The notes beneath the pieces are model-generated. The model was not told the DNA's origin. It worked only from the letters and a program-made list of their open reading frames with translations, and did no database searches. Below are positions 49,239 through 58,646 of a stretch of 64,000 nt of DNA, in pieces. Position 1 is the stretch's first letter, and each line of letters starts with the position of its first letter. The position numbers were made by a program, and so were the translations under genes. This DNA is from Flavipsychrobacter sp. (lineage in GTDB: Bacteria > Bacteroidota > Bacteroidia > Chitinophagales > Chitinophagaceae), in the NCBI GenBank assembly GCA_024508935.1, contig JANINW010000036.1, positions 29,765 through 93,764 on the forward strand, read 5' to 3'.

Positions 49239-49278
49239 TTTTATTTATTTAAATTAAAAAGTTTACGAATTTAAAAGT

Positions 49279-49309
49279 CAAAGTTACATCCATTATTTAT
49301 CTGCAACAA
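49279..49309 (-). promoter_or_regulatory. Promoter of trxA
   Basis: Minus strand: TTG (49307-49309), 20 bases, TAACTTTG (49279-49286). The leader to the ATG at 49238 is about 35 bases. A full Bacteroidota promoter match. Confidence 0.65.
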
Positions 49310-49364
49310 CAGCTACGCCCAATACCACTATAAACAGTACACATAATAGCTGATACTAAAGCGT

Positions 49365-52300
49365 TTAGGATACTTCCAGTGAGTACCTGATATCGCCTTC
49401 CCTTTCCTTAATAAAATTTAACAATTCATCATTTATTTCTATGCGCTGGCTGTGCGTTTTCAGCTTTACACCATATAGCGCAGTTTCATCAACTATATTA
49501 ATGACCATTTCGGTAGTACCGGGGTATTTTTTGAAATTGCTTTTGAGGAAGCTTACAAAATCAGGATTTACCTTCTGCAGCGGCAGGCGCAAATGCATAC
49601 GTTTGGTCAGCGTTTTACGCACCTGCTCCAGCAAGGTAATAGCCTGTATCTGGAATTCCATAACACCGGGGCGGTATTTGTGCTCGTTGTAGCTGCCGGT
49701 TATCATTAGCTTTTGCCCGTTCACCAGGTAGTTGCCATACTGCACATAATTGGTTTCCCAAAACACGATCTCCTGGTTTCCGGAATAATCGTTGAGCACC
49801 ATTTTACCAAACTTGCTACCTTTCTTAGTGGTCATGTGCAGCGCATCGCTCACAAAGCCGGCTATACGCACGGTACGCCCTTTATTATTTTCTATTTCGG
49901 CTATAGGCAGTATGTTATAGTTCTCCATCTCGAACTTGAACCCATCGAGCGGGTGCGCACTGAGATAGATACCTATCACTTCTTTTTCCTTATCCAGCAG
50001 GTCGGCCAGTGTCCAAGGTTCGCACACCGGTATTACCGGCGGTTTTATATCCGGCATGGTAGCATCGCCAAACAGGCTATTGCTGGCCATAGAGGTACTT
50101 GCCTGCACCTGGTTTCCAAAACGTACCAAACGCTCCATGCCCGAGATAGGATCTGTAGGCGGCAGGTAGAAATACTGTGCACGGTGCATTTCTTTAAAGC
50201 TGTCCATAGCACCTGCCAGCACCAGGCTTTCCAGCGATTTCTTGTTTACCGTACGCTGGTTCACGCGCGATATGAAATCATACACCGTAGTATATGGGCC
50301 ATTGGCCTCGCGCTCCGAGATAATATCTTCTACAGCCGCTTCGCCCACGCCCTTGATGGCGTTCATACCAAAGCGGATAACACTTTCTTTATTTACAGAA
50401 AAGCCCTTCAAACTTTCATTTACATCAGGCCCCAATACCGCCAGCCCCATGCGCTGGCATTCTTCCATGTAGAATTTTATCTTATCGATATTGCCCTGGT
50501 TATTTAGTACCGCCGCCATAAACTCCGACGGGTAGTGTGCTTTCAGGTAAGCAGTCTGGTAAGCCACAAATGCATAGCAGGTACTATGCGATTTGTTGAA
50601 GGCGTATTGCGCAAATGCCTCCCAGTCGGTCCATATCTTTTCCAGTTTGTCTACCGGGTGGCCCTTCTTCTGTGCACCTTCCACAAACTGGCTTTTCATT
50701 TTATCCAGTACTGCCTTCTGCTTCTTACCCATGGCTTTTCGCAGTACGTCGGCATCGCCCTTACTAAAGCCTGCCAGCTTCTGCGATAGCAGCATCACCT
50801 GTTCCTGGTATACCGTGATACCATAAGTTTCCTCCAGGTATTCCTGCATATCGGGCACATCATACACAATAGCCTCTTCACCATGTTTCCGTTTGATGAA
50901 GTTGGGTATATATTCCAACGGCCCAGGGCGATACAGGGCGTTCATGGCTATCAGGTCATCAAACTTATCCGGTTTCAGTTCACGCAGGTATTTCTGCATA
51001 CCCGGGCTTTCAAACTGGAACGTACCGTTGGTCTCACCACGCTGGTACAGTGCATAGGTAGCTGCATCATCCAGCGGAATGGAATCTATATCTATATCAA
51101 GATCGTAATTGCGTTTTATCAGCGCCAGTGCATCTTTAATGATGGTAAGGGTTTTTAGTCCTAAAAAGTCCATCTTAATAACACCTGCGTTCTCAATGAC
51201 ATTACCCTCGTACTGTGTGATAAGGAGGTTCACATCCTTTACACTGCATACGGGTATCATTTCCGTAAGGTCTTTCGGGGCAATGATGATACCGGCGGCA
51301 TGTATGCCTGTATTGCGGACACTGCCTTCCAGCCGCTCGGCCGAACGCAGCACCTGTCCCTGAATATTGGCCGGGTTCTCGTAAATCTCGCGTAGCTTCT
51401 TTACACTGTCCATCTCTTCTGCGCCCAGTCCTTCTTTATCTTCCAGGCTGCCGTCACCTTTCAGCGGTGCCTGCAACAAGCGTTTCAGCGATATGCCCGG
51501 ACGTTCGGGCACCAGTTTGGCCAGGCCGTTGGCATCGGGCAAGGGCAGGTCCAGTACACGGGCTACGTCTTTGATACTCATTTTGGCAGCCATAGTACCA
51601 TAGGTAACGATATGGGCTACCTGGTTTTTGCCATACTTATCTACCACGTAGTCTATCACCTTCTGGCGGCCTACGTCGTCAAAGTCGGTATCTATATCGG
51701 GCATGCTCTTACGTTCCGGGTTCAGGAAACGCTCGAACAGGAGATTATATTTTATGGGATCAATATTGGTAATACCTATGCAATAGGCCACTACCGACCC
51801 TGCAGCCGAACCACGGCCCGGTCCTATGAACACACCCATATTACGCCCTTCGCGTATAAAGTCTGACACAATAAGGAAGTAACCCGCAAAGCCCATCGTG
51901 CGGATGGTGAAAAGCTCGAATTTCAGACGCTCTTCTACTTCGGCTGTTATCTCTTTATAGCGTTCTTTAGCACCGGTCCAGGTAAGGTGTTCGAGGTAGG
52001 CATCCTGGTCATCGTTAAACTCAGCAGGTACTTTAAAGTGCGGCAGCAATATGTCGCGCTCCAGTTTCAGTGGTTTTATCTTGTCCACTATCATCTGGGT
52101 ATTGTCTATTGCCTGCGGTATATCTGCAAAGAGATCAGACATCTCCTGCGTATTCTTGAAATAGAATTGGTCGTTGTAGAATGCAAAACGGGTGTCTTTT
52201 GCCTTGCCTTCTTCGTCGTCAAAATCTTTGGCCTTGGGCGTGCTTTGCTTTTCACCTGTATTGATGCAAAGCAAAATATCATGCGCATTTGCATCGTCCC

Positions 52301-52982
52301 GGTCTACATAGTGCGAGTCATTAGATGCAATGATGGGTACATTATACTTGCGTGCAAACTTCAGTAATACCTCGTTCACTTTTATCTGGTCGGGTATATC
52401 ATGGCGCTGCATTTCTACATAGTAGTCATCACCAAAAAGATCCAGCCACCATTTGAATACTTTCTCCCCTTCTTCTTCACCTTTGCGCAATATGGTGCGC
52501 GGCACTTCTGCTGCCAGGCAGCAGGTAGTAGCTATCAGGCCTTCGTGGTATTGCAGTATCAGCTCTTTGTCTATACGCGGGTATTTACCATACAGCCCTT
52601 CCATATAGCCAAGCGAACAAAGTTTCACCAGGTTTTTATAGCCCGTTTCATTTTTTGCCAAAAAAAGCTGGTGACAACGCTGGTCTCGTTCATCGCGCGA
52701 GAACTGGCGCTTAGTACGGTCGGTCACTACGTAGAACTCACAACCTACTACAGGCTTTACCACCGGTTCAAGTATGTCTTTACCTTCCGGCGTTTGCCCT
52801 ACTACTTTGGTCTTTTTCCATGCCTGCGCCACAAATTCAAACACGCCAAACATATTGCCGTGGTCACTGATGGCCATAGCGGGCATTTCATCTTTTATAG
52901 CTTTATCGAACAGGCGCGGAATGTTAGACGCACCATCGAGTAATGAGAACTGGGTATGATTATGTAAGTGGGAGAATTTCAC
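49365..52982 (-). CDS. dnaE: DNA polymerase III subunit alpha
   Basis: The 1205-residue replicative polymerase starts with GTG at 52982 (GTG AAA TTC), an alternative start that keeps the PHP domain intact. Order of parts: PHP domain (1-about 290; HLHNHTQFSLLDG near 5, ISDHGN near 38), catalytic palm with DIDTDFDD near 425, polymerase/finger region (LYRPGPLEYIPNF, MLLSQKLAGFSKGDAD), the HhH region (RFGMNAIKGVGEAAV) and an OB fold near 1000 (VRIAGFVSDA, FGKMVLNDYSGNQ). Length is normal. It needs beta clamp and a separate proofreader. Confidence 0.96.
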   Translation of the reverse strand: MKFSHLHNHTQFSLLDGASNIPRLFDKAIKDEMPAMAISDHGNMFGVFEFVAQAWKKTKVVGQTPEGKDILEPVVKPVVGCEFYVVTDRTKRQFSRDERDQRCHQLFLAKNETGYKNLVKLCSLGYMEGLYGKYPRIDKELILQYHEGLIATTCCLAAEVPRTILRKGEEEGEKVFKWWLDLFGDDYYVEMQRHDIPDQIKVNEVLLKFARKYNVPIIASNDSHYVDRDDANAHDILLCINTGEKQSTPKAKDFDDEEGKAKDTRFAFYNDQFYFKNTQEMSDLFADIPQAIDNTQMIVDKIKPLKLERDILLPHFKVPAEFNDDQDAYLEHLTWTGAKERYKEITAEVEERLKFELFTIRTMGFAGYFLIVSDFIREGRNMGVFIGPGRGSAAGSVVAYCIGITNIDPIKYNLLFERFLNPERKSMPDIDTDFDDVGRQKVIDYVVDKYGKNQVAHIVTYGTMAAKMSIKDVARVLDLPLPDANGLAKLVPERPGISLKRLLQAPLKGDGSLEDKEGLGAEEMDSVKKLREIYENPANIQGQVLRSAERLEGSVRNTGIHAAGIIIAPKDLTEMIPVCSVKDVNLLITQYEGNVIENAGVIKMDFLGLKTLTIIKDALALIKRNYDLDIDIDSIPLDDAATYALYQRGETNGTFQFESPGMQKYLRELKPDKFDDLIAMNALYRPGPLEYIPNFIKRKHGEEAIVYDVPDMQEYLEETYGITVYQEQVMLLSQKLAGFSKGDADVLRKAMGKKQKAVLDKMKSQFVEGAQKKGHPVDKLEKIWTDWEAFAQYAFNKSHSTCYAFVAYQTAYLKAHYPSEFMAAVLNNQGNIDKIKFYMEECQRMGLAVLGPDVNESLKGFSVNKESVIRFGMNAIKGVGEAAVEDIISEREANGPYTTVYDFISRVNQRTVNKKSLESLVLAGAMDSFKEMHRAQYFYLPPTDPISGMERLVRFGNQVQASTSMASNSLFGDATMPDIKPPVIPVCEPWTLADLLDKEKEVIGIYLSAHPLDGFKFEMENYNILPIAEIENNKGRTVRIAGFVSDALHMTTKKGSKFGKMVLNDYSGNQEIVFWETNYVQYGNYLVNGQKLMITGSYNEHKYRPGVMEFQIQAITLLEQVRKTLTKRMHLRLPLQKVNPDFVSFLKSNFKKYPGTTEMVINIVDETALYGVKLKTHSQRIEINDELLNFIKEREGDIRYSLEVS

Positions 52983-53158
52983 AAGCCTTATCCGCTGATT
53001 ATCTGGTTATTCACTGCCACAATTGGCAACATACAAAATAACGAAAAATGGGTGGGGCTACGGGTCGTAGTTTTCCACAATCAGGGCCCCAAGAAACAGC
53101 CTAAATCCTTGACTTAGTTGTTTTTTCGTTATATAAGGTGGATAGTTATTGTTACAAA

Positions 53159-53572
53159 TTACATTGTCAGCTTTACTTGCGCTATTTTGATAACGGATTG
53201 TAAAGTCTTTTTATCTTTCACTTCAATGCGCACACCCCGGCCTTCTGCATATACTTTTGCAGCAGTTATCGTAGCCTTGATATCTTCTGAAATATCACTT
53301 TCCAATATAACAGTTGTTGCCTTAGCACCGAGCACAAAAGATGCCCTAAAAAAACCGTTGCCAGGCATCAGGTATACGATAACCCGCTTACTGTCTTTTA
53401 TCCTGCAATTCCAGCCAGCTTTTGAAAAATTCCATTCTTCCTTTGCTACCGGATGCTGTTCAAATACATAATTTACTAATTCCTGCCACCATGTATAGCT
53501 TTTGCCCAATGCCTGTGTCAAATCTGCTCTGGCCGGTGCGTGATCTTTATCTGTAAAAATGCTAGTATCCAT
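53159..53572 (-). CDS. DUF3788 family protein
   Basis: The 137-residue protein matches DUF3788: LGKSYTWWQELVNYV near 22-36, KEEWNFSKAGWNCRI near 44-58, YLMPGNGFFRASFVLG near 67-82. These are small cytoplasmic proteins with an alpha/beta fold and no known role. The gene is flanked by dnaE (176 bases away) and the divergent helicase gene. No promoter with full consensus was found. Confidence 0.84.
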   Translation of the reverse strand: MDTSIFTDKDHAPARADLTQALGKSYTWWQELVNYVFEQHPVAKEEWNFSKAGWNCRIKDSKRVIVYLMPGNGFFRASFVLGAKATTVILESDISEDIKATITAAKVYAEGRGVRIEVKDKKTLQSVIKIAQVKLTM

Positions 53573-53689
53573 TTTAATCTTTTAACTAAGCCCTATCCGC
53601 AGAACAGCACTTCATAAAGCGAATTTAATGAATACGCGCCGGCTTTAATCTGCGCGATATGTATTTAAAAAGGTATGAACCAACGGTTT

Positions 53690-53697
53690 CGTACCTT
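53690..53697 (+). promoter_or_regulatory. Promoter -7 element directly before the helicase start
   Basis: TACCTTCG (one mismatch to TANNTTTG) stands seven bases before the ATG at 53705, implying a near-leaderless message and arguing against the upstream ATG at 53675. Confidence 0.4.
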
Positions 53698-53704
53698 CGC
53701 GCCG

Positions 53705-55030
53705 ATGAAAGCACAAAATTTATCTACCGAGCAAATACTGGTAAACCTTAATATCGAAGCGCTGAACGAAATGCAGGAGACTGCACTGGCAGCAAGCGAA
53801 GCGCATAACGATATCATCCTGCTTTCAGCCACAGGCTCGGGCAAGACCCTTGCCTTCCTGCTCCCTATCGTCCATTCCCTCGACCCCGAAAATAAAAACA
53901 CGCAGGCTATCGTCATCGTTCCATCGCGCGAGCTGGCTATGCAGATAGAAAAGGTTTTTAAACAGATGGGCACCGGTTTTAAGGTAACATGCTGCTATGG
54001 CGGCCACAAACGCGAAATAGAAGAGAACAACCTGGTACAGCCGCCGGCGCTGATAGTGGGCACACCCGGCCGCATTGCAGACCACCTGCGCCGTGAAAAT
54101 ATTACCGCAGATACCATAGAAACGCTGGTGCTGGATGAATTCGATAAATCTCTTGAACTGGGCTTTATTGATGAAATGGAAGAGATCATTTCCGCTTTGC
54201 CCAATATCAAAAAACGTATGCTTACTTCTGCTACCGAAGCAGTAGAGATACCCGATTTCATTGGCCTTACCCATCCGCAGAGGCTGAGTTTTCTTACCGG
54301 TGATGAAAGCAACGAACAACTAGCCATCAAAATGGTGCACTCCCCGGAAAAAGACAAGCTGGATACTTTGTTTCGTCTGCTTTGCTTCCTGGGCAATCGC
54401 AGTACTATTATTTTCTGCAATCATAGGGAAGCTGTGCAACGTACCAGCCAGATGCTGCATGACAAAGGCATTTACAATGAATTTTACCATGGTGCTATGG
54501 AACAACGTGAACGCGACAGTGCCTTATGCAAATTTCGCAATGGCACCACCAGTGTACTGGTGACCACAGACATAGCGGCACGCGGCCTGGACATACCTAA
54601 TATCCGCTACATCATCCATTATCACCTGCCGCATACAGAAGATATTTTCACCCACCGCAATGGCCGTACTGCACGTATGGAGGCCAGCGGCACCGCCATT
54701 CTCATCATAGGCCCTGAAGAAACATTGCCTGATTACGCTGGTGATAATGTGGAGGAGATAAATCTTCCTTCCACTTACACCCTGCCCGAAAAACCAAAAT
54801 GGACAACGCTTTTCATTGCCGCGGGCAAAAAAGATAAGGTCAATAAAATAGACATTGTTGGTTTCCTTAGTCAAAGAGGCGAATTGAAAAAAGAAGATAT
54901 CGGCCTTATAGAAGTAAAAGACTTTTTCTCGTTCGTTGCCGTACGCAAAACTAAGGCCGCACATACTTTGCACTTGGTAAGAGACCACAGGCTGAAGAAT
55001 AAAAAGGTGAAAATAGAAGTGGCTAAGTAA
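53705..55030 (+). CDS. DEAD-box RNA helicase with DbpA-like C-terminal domain
   Basis: ATG 53705 gives 441 residues. RecA domain 1 has motif I SATGSGKT (41-48), PSRELA near 73-78, TPGR near 120-123, DEFD (144-147) in place of DEAD and SAT. RecA domain 2 has IFCNHREAV, the ARGLD and HRNGRTAR motifs. Residues about 370-441 (KIDIVGFLSQRGELKKEDIG, IEVKDFFSFVAV) match the DbpA RNA-binding domain, which directs DbpA to 23S rRNA. It probably works in ribosome assembly. Length is short for the family because the linker is brief. Confidence 0.9.
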   Translation: MKAQNLSTEQILVNLNIEALNEMQETALAASEAHNDIILLSATGSGKTLAFLLPIVHSLDPENKNTQAIVIVPSRELAMQIEKVFKQMGTGFKVTCCYGGHKREIEENNLVQPPALIVGTPGRIADHLRRENITADTIETLVLDEFDKSLELGFIDEMEEIISALPNIKKRMLTSATEAVEIPDFIGLTHPQRLSFLTGDESNEQLAIKMVHSPEKDKLDTLFRLLCFLGNRSTIIFCNHREAVQRTSQMLHDKGIYNEFYHGAMEQRERDSALCKFRNGTTSVLVTTDIAARGLDIPNIRYIIHYHLPHTEDIFTHRNGRTARMEASGTAILIIGPEETLPDYAGDNVEEINLPSTYTLPEKPKWTTLFIAAGKKDKVNKIDIVGFLSQRGELKKEDIGLIEVKDFFSFVAVRKTKAAHTLHLVRDHRLKNKKVKIEVAK

Positions 55031-55084
55031 CAATATAAAAATTCGGCATACATTTTGAAACAGGGATATAGGTAATATATACCT

Positions 55085-55888
55085 ATGAAACGATCCCTTT
55101 TATTGCTGGCGTTATGCGGCTGCATACATGCAGTACGTGCGCAGGACACTATCTACTTTCGAAACGGCGCCAGTGAGCTTGTCCGGCTTATTGAAGTAAA
55201 TCCCGGCACTATAACATACCGGCAATGGAATAATCCACAAAGCGCGCTTTACCATGAGCACCGTCGTAATATAGACCGCATAGGCACGCAAACAGGAGGA
55301 ACAGTTTGGGTAGATGAAAAGGCCTGGGACAAATACCGCGATTCTGTTGTGAAAGCAGAGCGGGATATACGCAGGCAGGATCCTTTTTATACGCATAGAA
55401 AATGGAACTATAAGCCTGATATTGTTTCTTTCATGCCCTTCAGCATTCAAACCAATGGCACCGGTATTGCTATCAGCTACGAGCGATTATTAGGCAAAGA
55501 GCAAAATATGGGCGTTGTTGTTCCGCTTATGTATTCTATTTATAAACCCGGCGCCTATATAATGCCCGGGCTGCGTATATACCCATTCGGGCAGAGAATA
55601 TTCACACTGTTTACCACACCGTCTCTTTATGCAGGTTACGGCAACCGTAAACAGTATGCCGACTCTATCGACTATTACGATAAGACTAAAACTTATAACT
55701 ACACCTATTATATTAAAGACTTTCAACTGGGCTTTTTTATCAATATTGGCTTTCATCTCAATTTCACGCAAAGAATGGGCATGACCATGCTGGGAGGGGG
55801 AGGCGTGAATTACCTGGACCTTGCCAATAATAATGGTGACAATGCCGGTTTTGCCATTTTTCAATGGGCATTCCTTTACCGCCTTTAA
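55085..55888 (+). CDS. Outer-membrane-like secreted protein of unknown function
   Basis: The 267-residue protein has a signal peptide (about 1-19, ending RAQ), a short N-terminal stretch on a beta-motif (TIYFRNGASELVRLIEVNPG near 21-40) typical of Bacteroidota proteins that read 'DTIYLRNG', then beta-strands of a barrel-like half (PDIVSFMPFSIQTNGTGIAI, LGFFINIGFHLNFTQRMGM). It ends FLYRL. The exact family is not recognised. The next lipoprotein gene begins 40 bases downstream on the same strand. Confidence 0.7.
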   Translation: MKRSLLLLALCGCIHAVRAQDTIYFRNGASELVRLIEVNPGTITYRQWNNPQSALYHEHRRNIDRIGTQTGGTVWVDEKAWDKYRDSVVKAERDIRRQDPFYTHRKWNYKPDIVSFMPFSIQTNGTGIAISYERLLGKEQNMGVVVPLMYSIYKPGAYIMPGLRIYPFGQRIFTLFTTPSLYAGYGNRKQYADSIDYYDKTKTYNYTYYIKDFQLGFFINIGFHLNFTQRMGMTMLGGGGVNYLDLANNNGDNAGFAIFQWAFLYRL

Positions 55889-55928
55889 TCGGCACTATTT
55901 CTTAAATTGCATACATCTAATATCTCTT

Positions 55929-56147
55929 ATGAAACAATTATTCATCCCCTTCGTTATTTTGATAGCAGTATTGACATCTTGTACTAAAAAACAGTACAGC
56001 TGCCACTGTGCGGGAGGTATAGGCGGTCCTTTTGATGTGACACTGGAAGCCCAGAACAAAAAAGCCGCCAATAGCGAATGCAAAACTTTTGTAGACCGTA
56101 CGCCGGGCGGCACGGCAGATGGTCCAACTGATTGTTATTTAAAATAG
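55929..56147 (+). CDS. Small Cys-rich lipoprotein (copy 1)
   Basis: ATG 55929 gives 72 residues; the longer frame from 55821 starts inside the previous gene. A lipoprotein signal ends LTSC (Cys 18). The mature part YSCHCAGG, AANSECKTF and a terminal DCYLK gives five further Cys. The same arrangement (C-x-K-x-Y-x-C-x-C, then A-x-x-x-C, and a final DC) recurs in the minus-strand gene at 56801-57061, so they are paralogues. Probably disulfide-stabilised and envelope-anchored. Function unknown. Confidence 0.68.
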   Translation: MKQLFIPFVILIAVLTSCTKKQYSCHCAGGIGGPFDVTLEAQNKKAANSECKTFVDRTPGGTADGPTDCYLK

Positions 56148-56151
56148 TACT

Positions 56152-56571
56152 ATGAGAAAAGCAATTATTCCTGCATTATTGGCATTTTCATTTTTGTCTA
56201 TGGCTGCCAGGTGCAGCAAGGACAAAAAACAGGCCGGTAATTGTGATGGCGTAATGTGCACAGCCATGTTTGCTATGGTAAATATTACGGTAACAGATAG
56301 CGTAGGCAATATTGTAAAGTTGGACGATGCTTATACCTTAAGATTAAGCAATAACAGCACTATACGCACCGCTAATAACAGTACGCCTGACGGCTCCTAC
56401 ACCGTACTGGACGATAGTTACCAAAAACAACTGGTAAACGCAACCGATTCATTCCGGTTTATTGGTATAAAGAATGGAAAACAAGTAGTTAAAGAAACGT
56501 TTGTTATAGGTGCTGATTGTTGCCATATCAACAAACAATCAGGCAAAACAGAGGTCGTTGCCAATCTGTAA
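56152..56571 (+). CDS. Putative lipoprotein between the Cys-rich paralogues
   Basis: The 139-residue protein has a lipobox-like AARC (Cys 21) after a signal peptide. The mature part carries NCDGVMCTAM (C30, C36), a beta-rich domain (FAMVNITVTDSVGN; YTLRLSNNS) and a late CCHINKQSG pair (about 123-124). It starts four bases after the first Cys-rich lipoprotein, so they are one transcript. I do not recognise a named family. A terminator follows. Confidence 0.68.
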   Translation: MRKAIIPALLAFSFLSMAARCSKDKKQAGNCDGVMCTAMFAMVNITVTDSVGNIVKLDDAYTLRLSNNSTIRTANNSTPDGSYTVLDDSYQKQLVNATDSFRFIGIKNGKQVVKETFVIGADCCHINKQSGKTEVVANL

Positions 56572-56595
56572 TAAACTAAGTTCAACAACATAAAC

Positions 56596-56624
56596 AAAGG
56601 CCGGATGTAAAGTCCGGCCTTTTG
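56596..56624 (+). terminator. Terminator of the lipoprotein operon
   Basis: Stem AAAGGCCGGA / TCCGGCCTTT, seven-base loop, T run after. It lies 25 bases beyond the stop of the gene at 56152-56571. Confidence 0.8.
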
Positions 56625-56747
56625 CACAAAAGGGTAATTTATATCAATTCATTGCTTTTTTAACTATCCAGGCCAACCTCTATCCGCAGGAGGCTAGCAA
56701 ACGGAATTTATTATTATATGTGCAAAGCCTGTGCCAAATTCAGTCAT

Positions 56748-56777
56748 AAAAAAGTCCCGTTACGCAAGTAACGGGAC
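56748..56777 (-). terminator. Terminator of the minus-strand Cys-rich lipoprotein
   Basis: Perfect ten-base stem GTCCCGTTAC / GTAACGGGAC with loop GCAA; six T follow on the minus strand. It lies 24 bases after the stop. Confidence 0.85.
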
Positions 56778-56800
56778 GGGTATATCATTAAGTAAACGGA

Positions 56801-57061
56801 TTATTGGATGTTGCAATCGTGCTTTACGATAGCCTCTTCCTTCTGAAATATCTCAAAAGTTTCATAGTACCTGCAGGAGTTTTTAGCCTCGTCCTTGCTG
56901 GATGCCTGCACCTGGAAATTATTATCGGTGGTATTCAGCGTTCTCAGGTCGCTCCTGTCGGTATATGTAATATTACAATGGCATGTATACTCTTTTTCAC
57001 AAGACGAAAAAACAACCATTAAAGAAAACGCTATCAAGGGAAAGGCAAATATCCTTTTCAT
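56801..57061 (-). CDS. Small Cys-rich lipoprotein (copy 2)
   Basis: ATG 57061 gives 86 residues (57064 gives one more). The lipobox is FSSC (Cys about 21), followed by EYTCHCNITY, KNSCRYYE and a terminal HDCNIQ, the same spacing of cysteines as the plus-strand gene at 55929-56147. The two genes probably arose by duplication and inversion. The protein is likely an envelope lipoprotein with a small disulfide-bonded domain. Role unknown. Confidence 0.68.
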   Translation of the reverse strand: MKRIFAFPLIAFSLMVVFSSCEKEYTCHCNITYTDRSDLRTLNTTDNNFQVQASSKDEAKNSCRYYETFEIFQKEEAIVKHDCNIQ

Positions 57062-57064
57062 CAT

Positions 57065-57377
57065 ATCAAAATTTTACGATTAGTAAAAGTATCTATCCGG
57101 TTTGAAAAAAGCAAGTTTTAAACACAGTAATCCGGTACAAATACGGGAACACATGACATATATATTAAATTGTTTGTATTCCTGTTATATAGGAAATGGA
57201 TAAAATCCTATTCAAGCCGGCTTCGGCTATTTGTATGGCACTTATCGTTTTATAATCCAACAAAATTAAAAAGTGCGGTATGCGTGCATATATGATGAAT
57301 TCTTAAGCCTATATATTTCTTCAATTTCTCATTCTTATGTAGCTTCGCGCGCGTATTCAAAAGTATACACACAATAT
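57065..57377. other. 313-base gap upstream of icd
   Basis: No gene is supported. The segment is AT-rich and holds a small hairpin (AGCCG, loop GCTT, CGGCT, 57215-57228) and, near its right end, a TAGCTTCG (57340-57347) that resembles the -7 promoter element with one mismatch, 31 bases before the icd ATG. No riboswitch is recognised. Confidence 0.5.
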
Positions 57378-58646
57378 ATGTCTGCACAGAAAATAACCAT
57401 GGGTGCCAATGGCAAGCTGAATGTACCTGATAATCCTGTTATACCTTTTATAGAAGGGGATGGAATTGGCCCCGATGTGTGGAGTGCCAGTAAAATGGTA
57501 CTGGATGCTGCAGTAGAGAAATGCTACGAAGGCAAACGAAAAATTGAATGGAAGGAAATGCTGGCAGGCGAAAAAGCCTTTAAACAAACCGGCGAATGGC
57601 TGCCTGCCGAAACGCTGGAAATTGCCAAAGAATATATTGTTTCTATCAAAGGGCCGCTTACTACCCCTGTAGGCGGCGGTATACGCTCACTAAATGTGGC
57701 TATGCGCCAGGAACTGGACCTGTATGTATGCCTTCGCCCCGTGCAATGGTTCCAAGGTGTACCTTCACCGGTTGTTCATCCTGAAAAAGTAGACATGGTT
57801 ATTTTCCGGGAGAATACAGAGGATATATATGCAGGTATTGAATTTAACTACGATAGCCCTGAAGCAAAAAAACTGTTCGACTTCCTTACAGAACTGGGTG
57901 CGTCTAAAAAAGTACGTTTCCCTGAAACTACTTCTTTCGGAATAAAACCCGTTTCTAAAGAAGGTACGGAAAGGCTGGTGCGCGCTGCAATAGAATATGC
58001 CTTGGAACATAAACGCCCGTCAGTAGCCCTGGTACATAAGGGTAATATCATGAAGTTTACCGAAGGTGGATTTAAGAAATGGGGGTACGAACTGGCTGTA
58101 AGTGAATTTGGAGATAAGGTGTATACCTGGGAACAGTGGGAAACTACCAAAAAAGAAAAAGGCGATGAAGTAGCTAATAATGAACTGAAAAAAGCAGAAG
58201 CAGATGGCAAACTGATCATTAAAGATGTGATTGCCGACAACTTCCTGCAGCAGATATTACTGGCACCACAAGATTATTCAGTAGTGGCTACGCTGAACCT
58301 GAATGGTGACTATATCTCTGATGCTCTTGCTGCAGCGGTAGGCGGCATAGGCATAGCCCCCGGCGCCAATATCAACTATAGTACCGGCTATGCTGTTTTT
58401 GAAGCAACACACGGTACAGCACCCCGTTTTGCCAACACAGATACCATGAACCCATCTTCACTTTTGCTGAGTGGTGTAATGATGCTGGAATACATGGGCT
58501 GGAAAGAAGCAGCACACTGCATAGTAAATGCACTGAGCACAGCAATAAAACGTAAACGTGTGACTATTGATTTCTACAACCTGATGCACGATGCTACTTT
58601 GCTAAAAACCAGCGAATTTGCTTTGGAGATCATTAAAAACCTTTAA
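57378..58646 (+). CDS. icd: Isocitrate dehydrogenase, NADP-dependent
   Basis: ATG 57378 gives 422 residues; the longer frame from 57273 adds non-homologous sequence. The protein matches E. coli-type Icd: [20 protein letters not shown] near 91-110 with the regulatory-site serine S104, [23 protein letters not shown] near 138 and [10 protein letters not shown] near 345. It oxidises isocitrate to 2-oxoglutarate in the TCA cycle and supplies NADPH. It is the first gene of a unit with deoC (overlapping by one base), the SPOR protein and an M20 peptidase. Confidence 0.95.
   Translation: MSAQKITMGANGKLNVPDNPVIPFIEGDGIGPDVWSASKMVLDAAVEKCYEGKRKIEWKEMLAGEKAFKQTGEWLPAETLEIAKEYIVSIKGPLTTPVGGGIRSLNVAMRQELDLYVCLRPVQWFQGVPSPVVHPEKVDMVIFRENTEDIYAGIEFNYDSPEAKKLFDFLTELGASKKVRFPETTSFGIKPVSKEGTERLVRAAIEYALEHKRPSVALVHKGNIMKFTEGGFKKWGYELAVSEFGDKVYTWEQWETTKKEKGDEVANNELKKAEADGKLIIKDVIADNFLQQILLAPQDYSVVATLNLNGDYISDALAAAVGGIGIAPGANINYSTGYAVFEATHGTAPRFANTDTMNPSSLLLSGVMMLEYMGWKEAAHCIVNALSTAIKRKRVTIDFYNLMHDATLLKTSEFALEIIKNL

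Noticed and set aside
49713-50507. 264-residue plus-strand frame inside dnaE
   Set aside because: Antisense to conserved polymerase motifs, no start signal, and no similarity to known proteins.
57273-57377. N-terminal extension of isocitrate dehydrogenase
   Set aside because: The extra 35 residues are not homologous to the family and cover the likely promoter.
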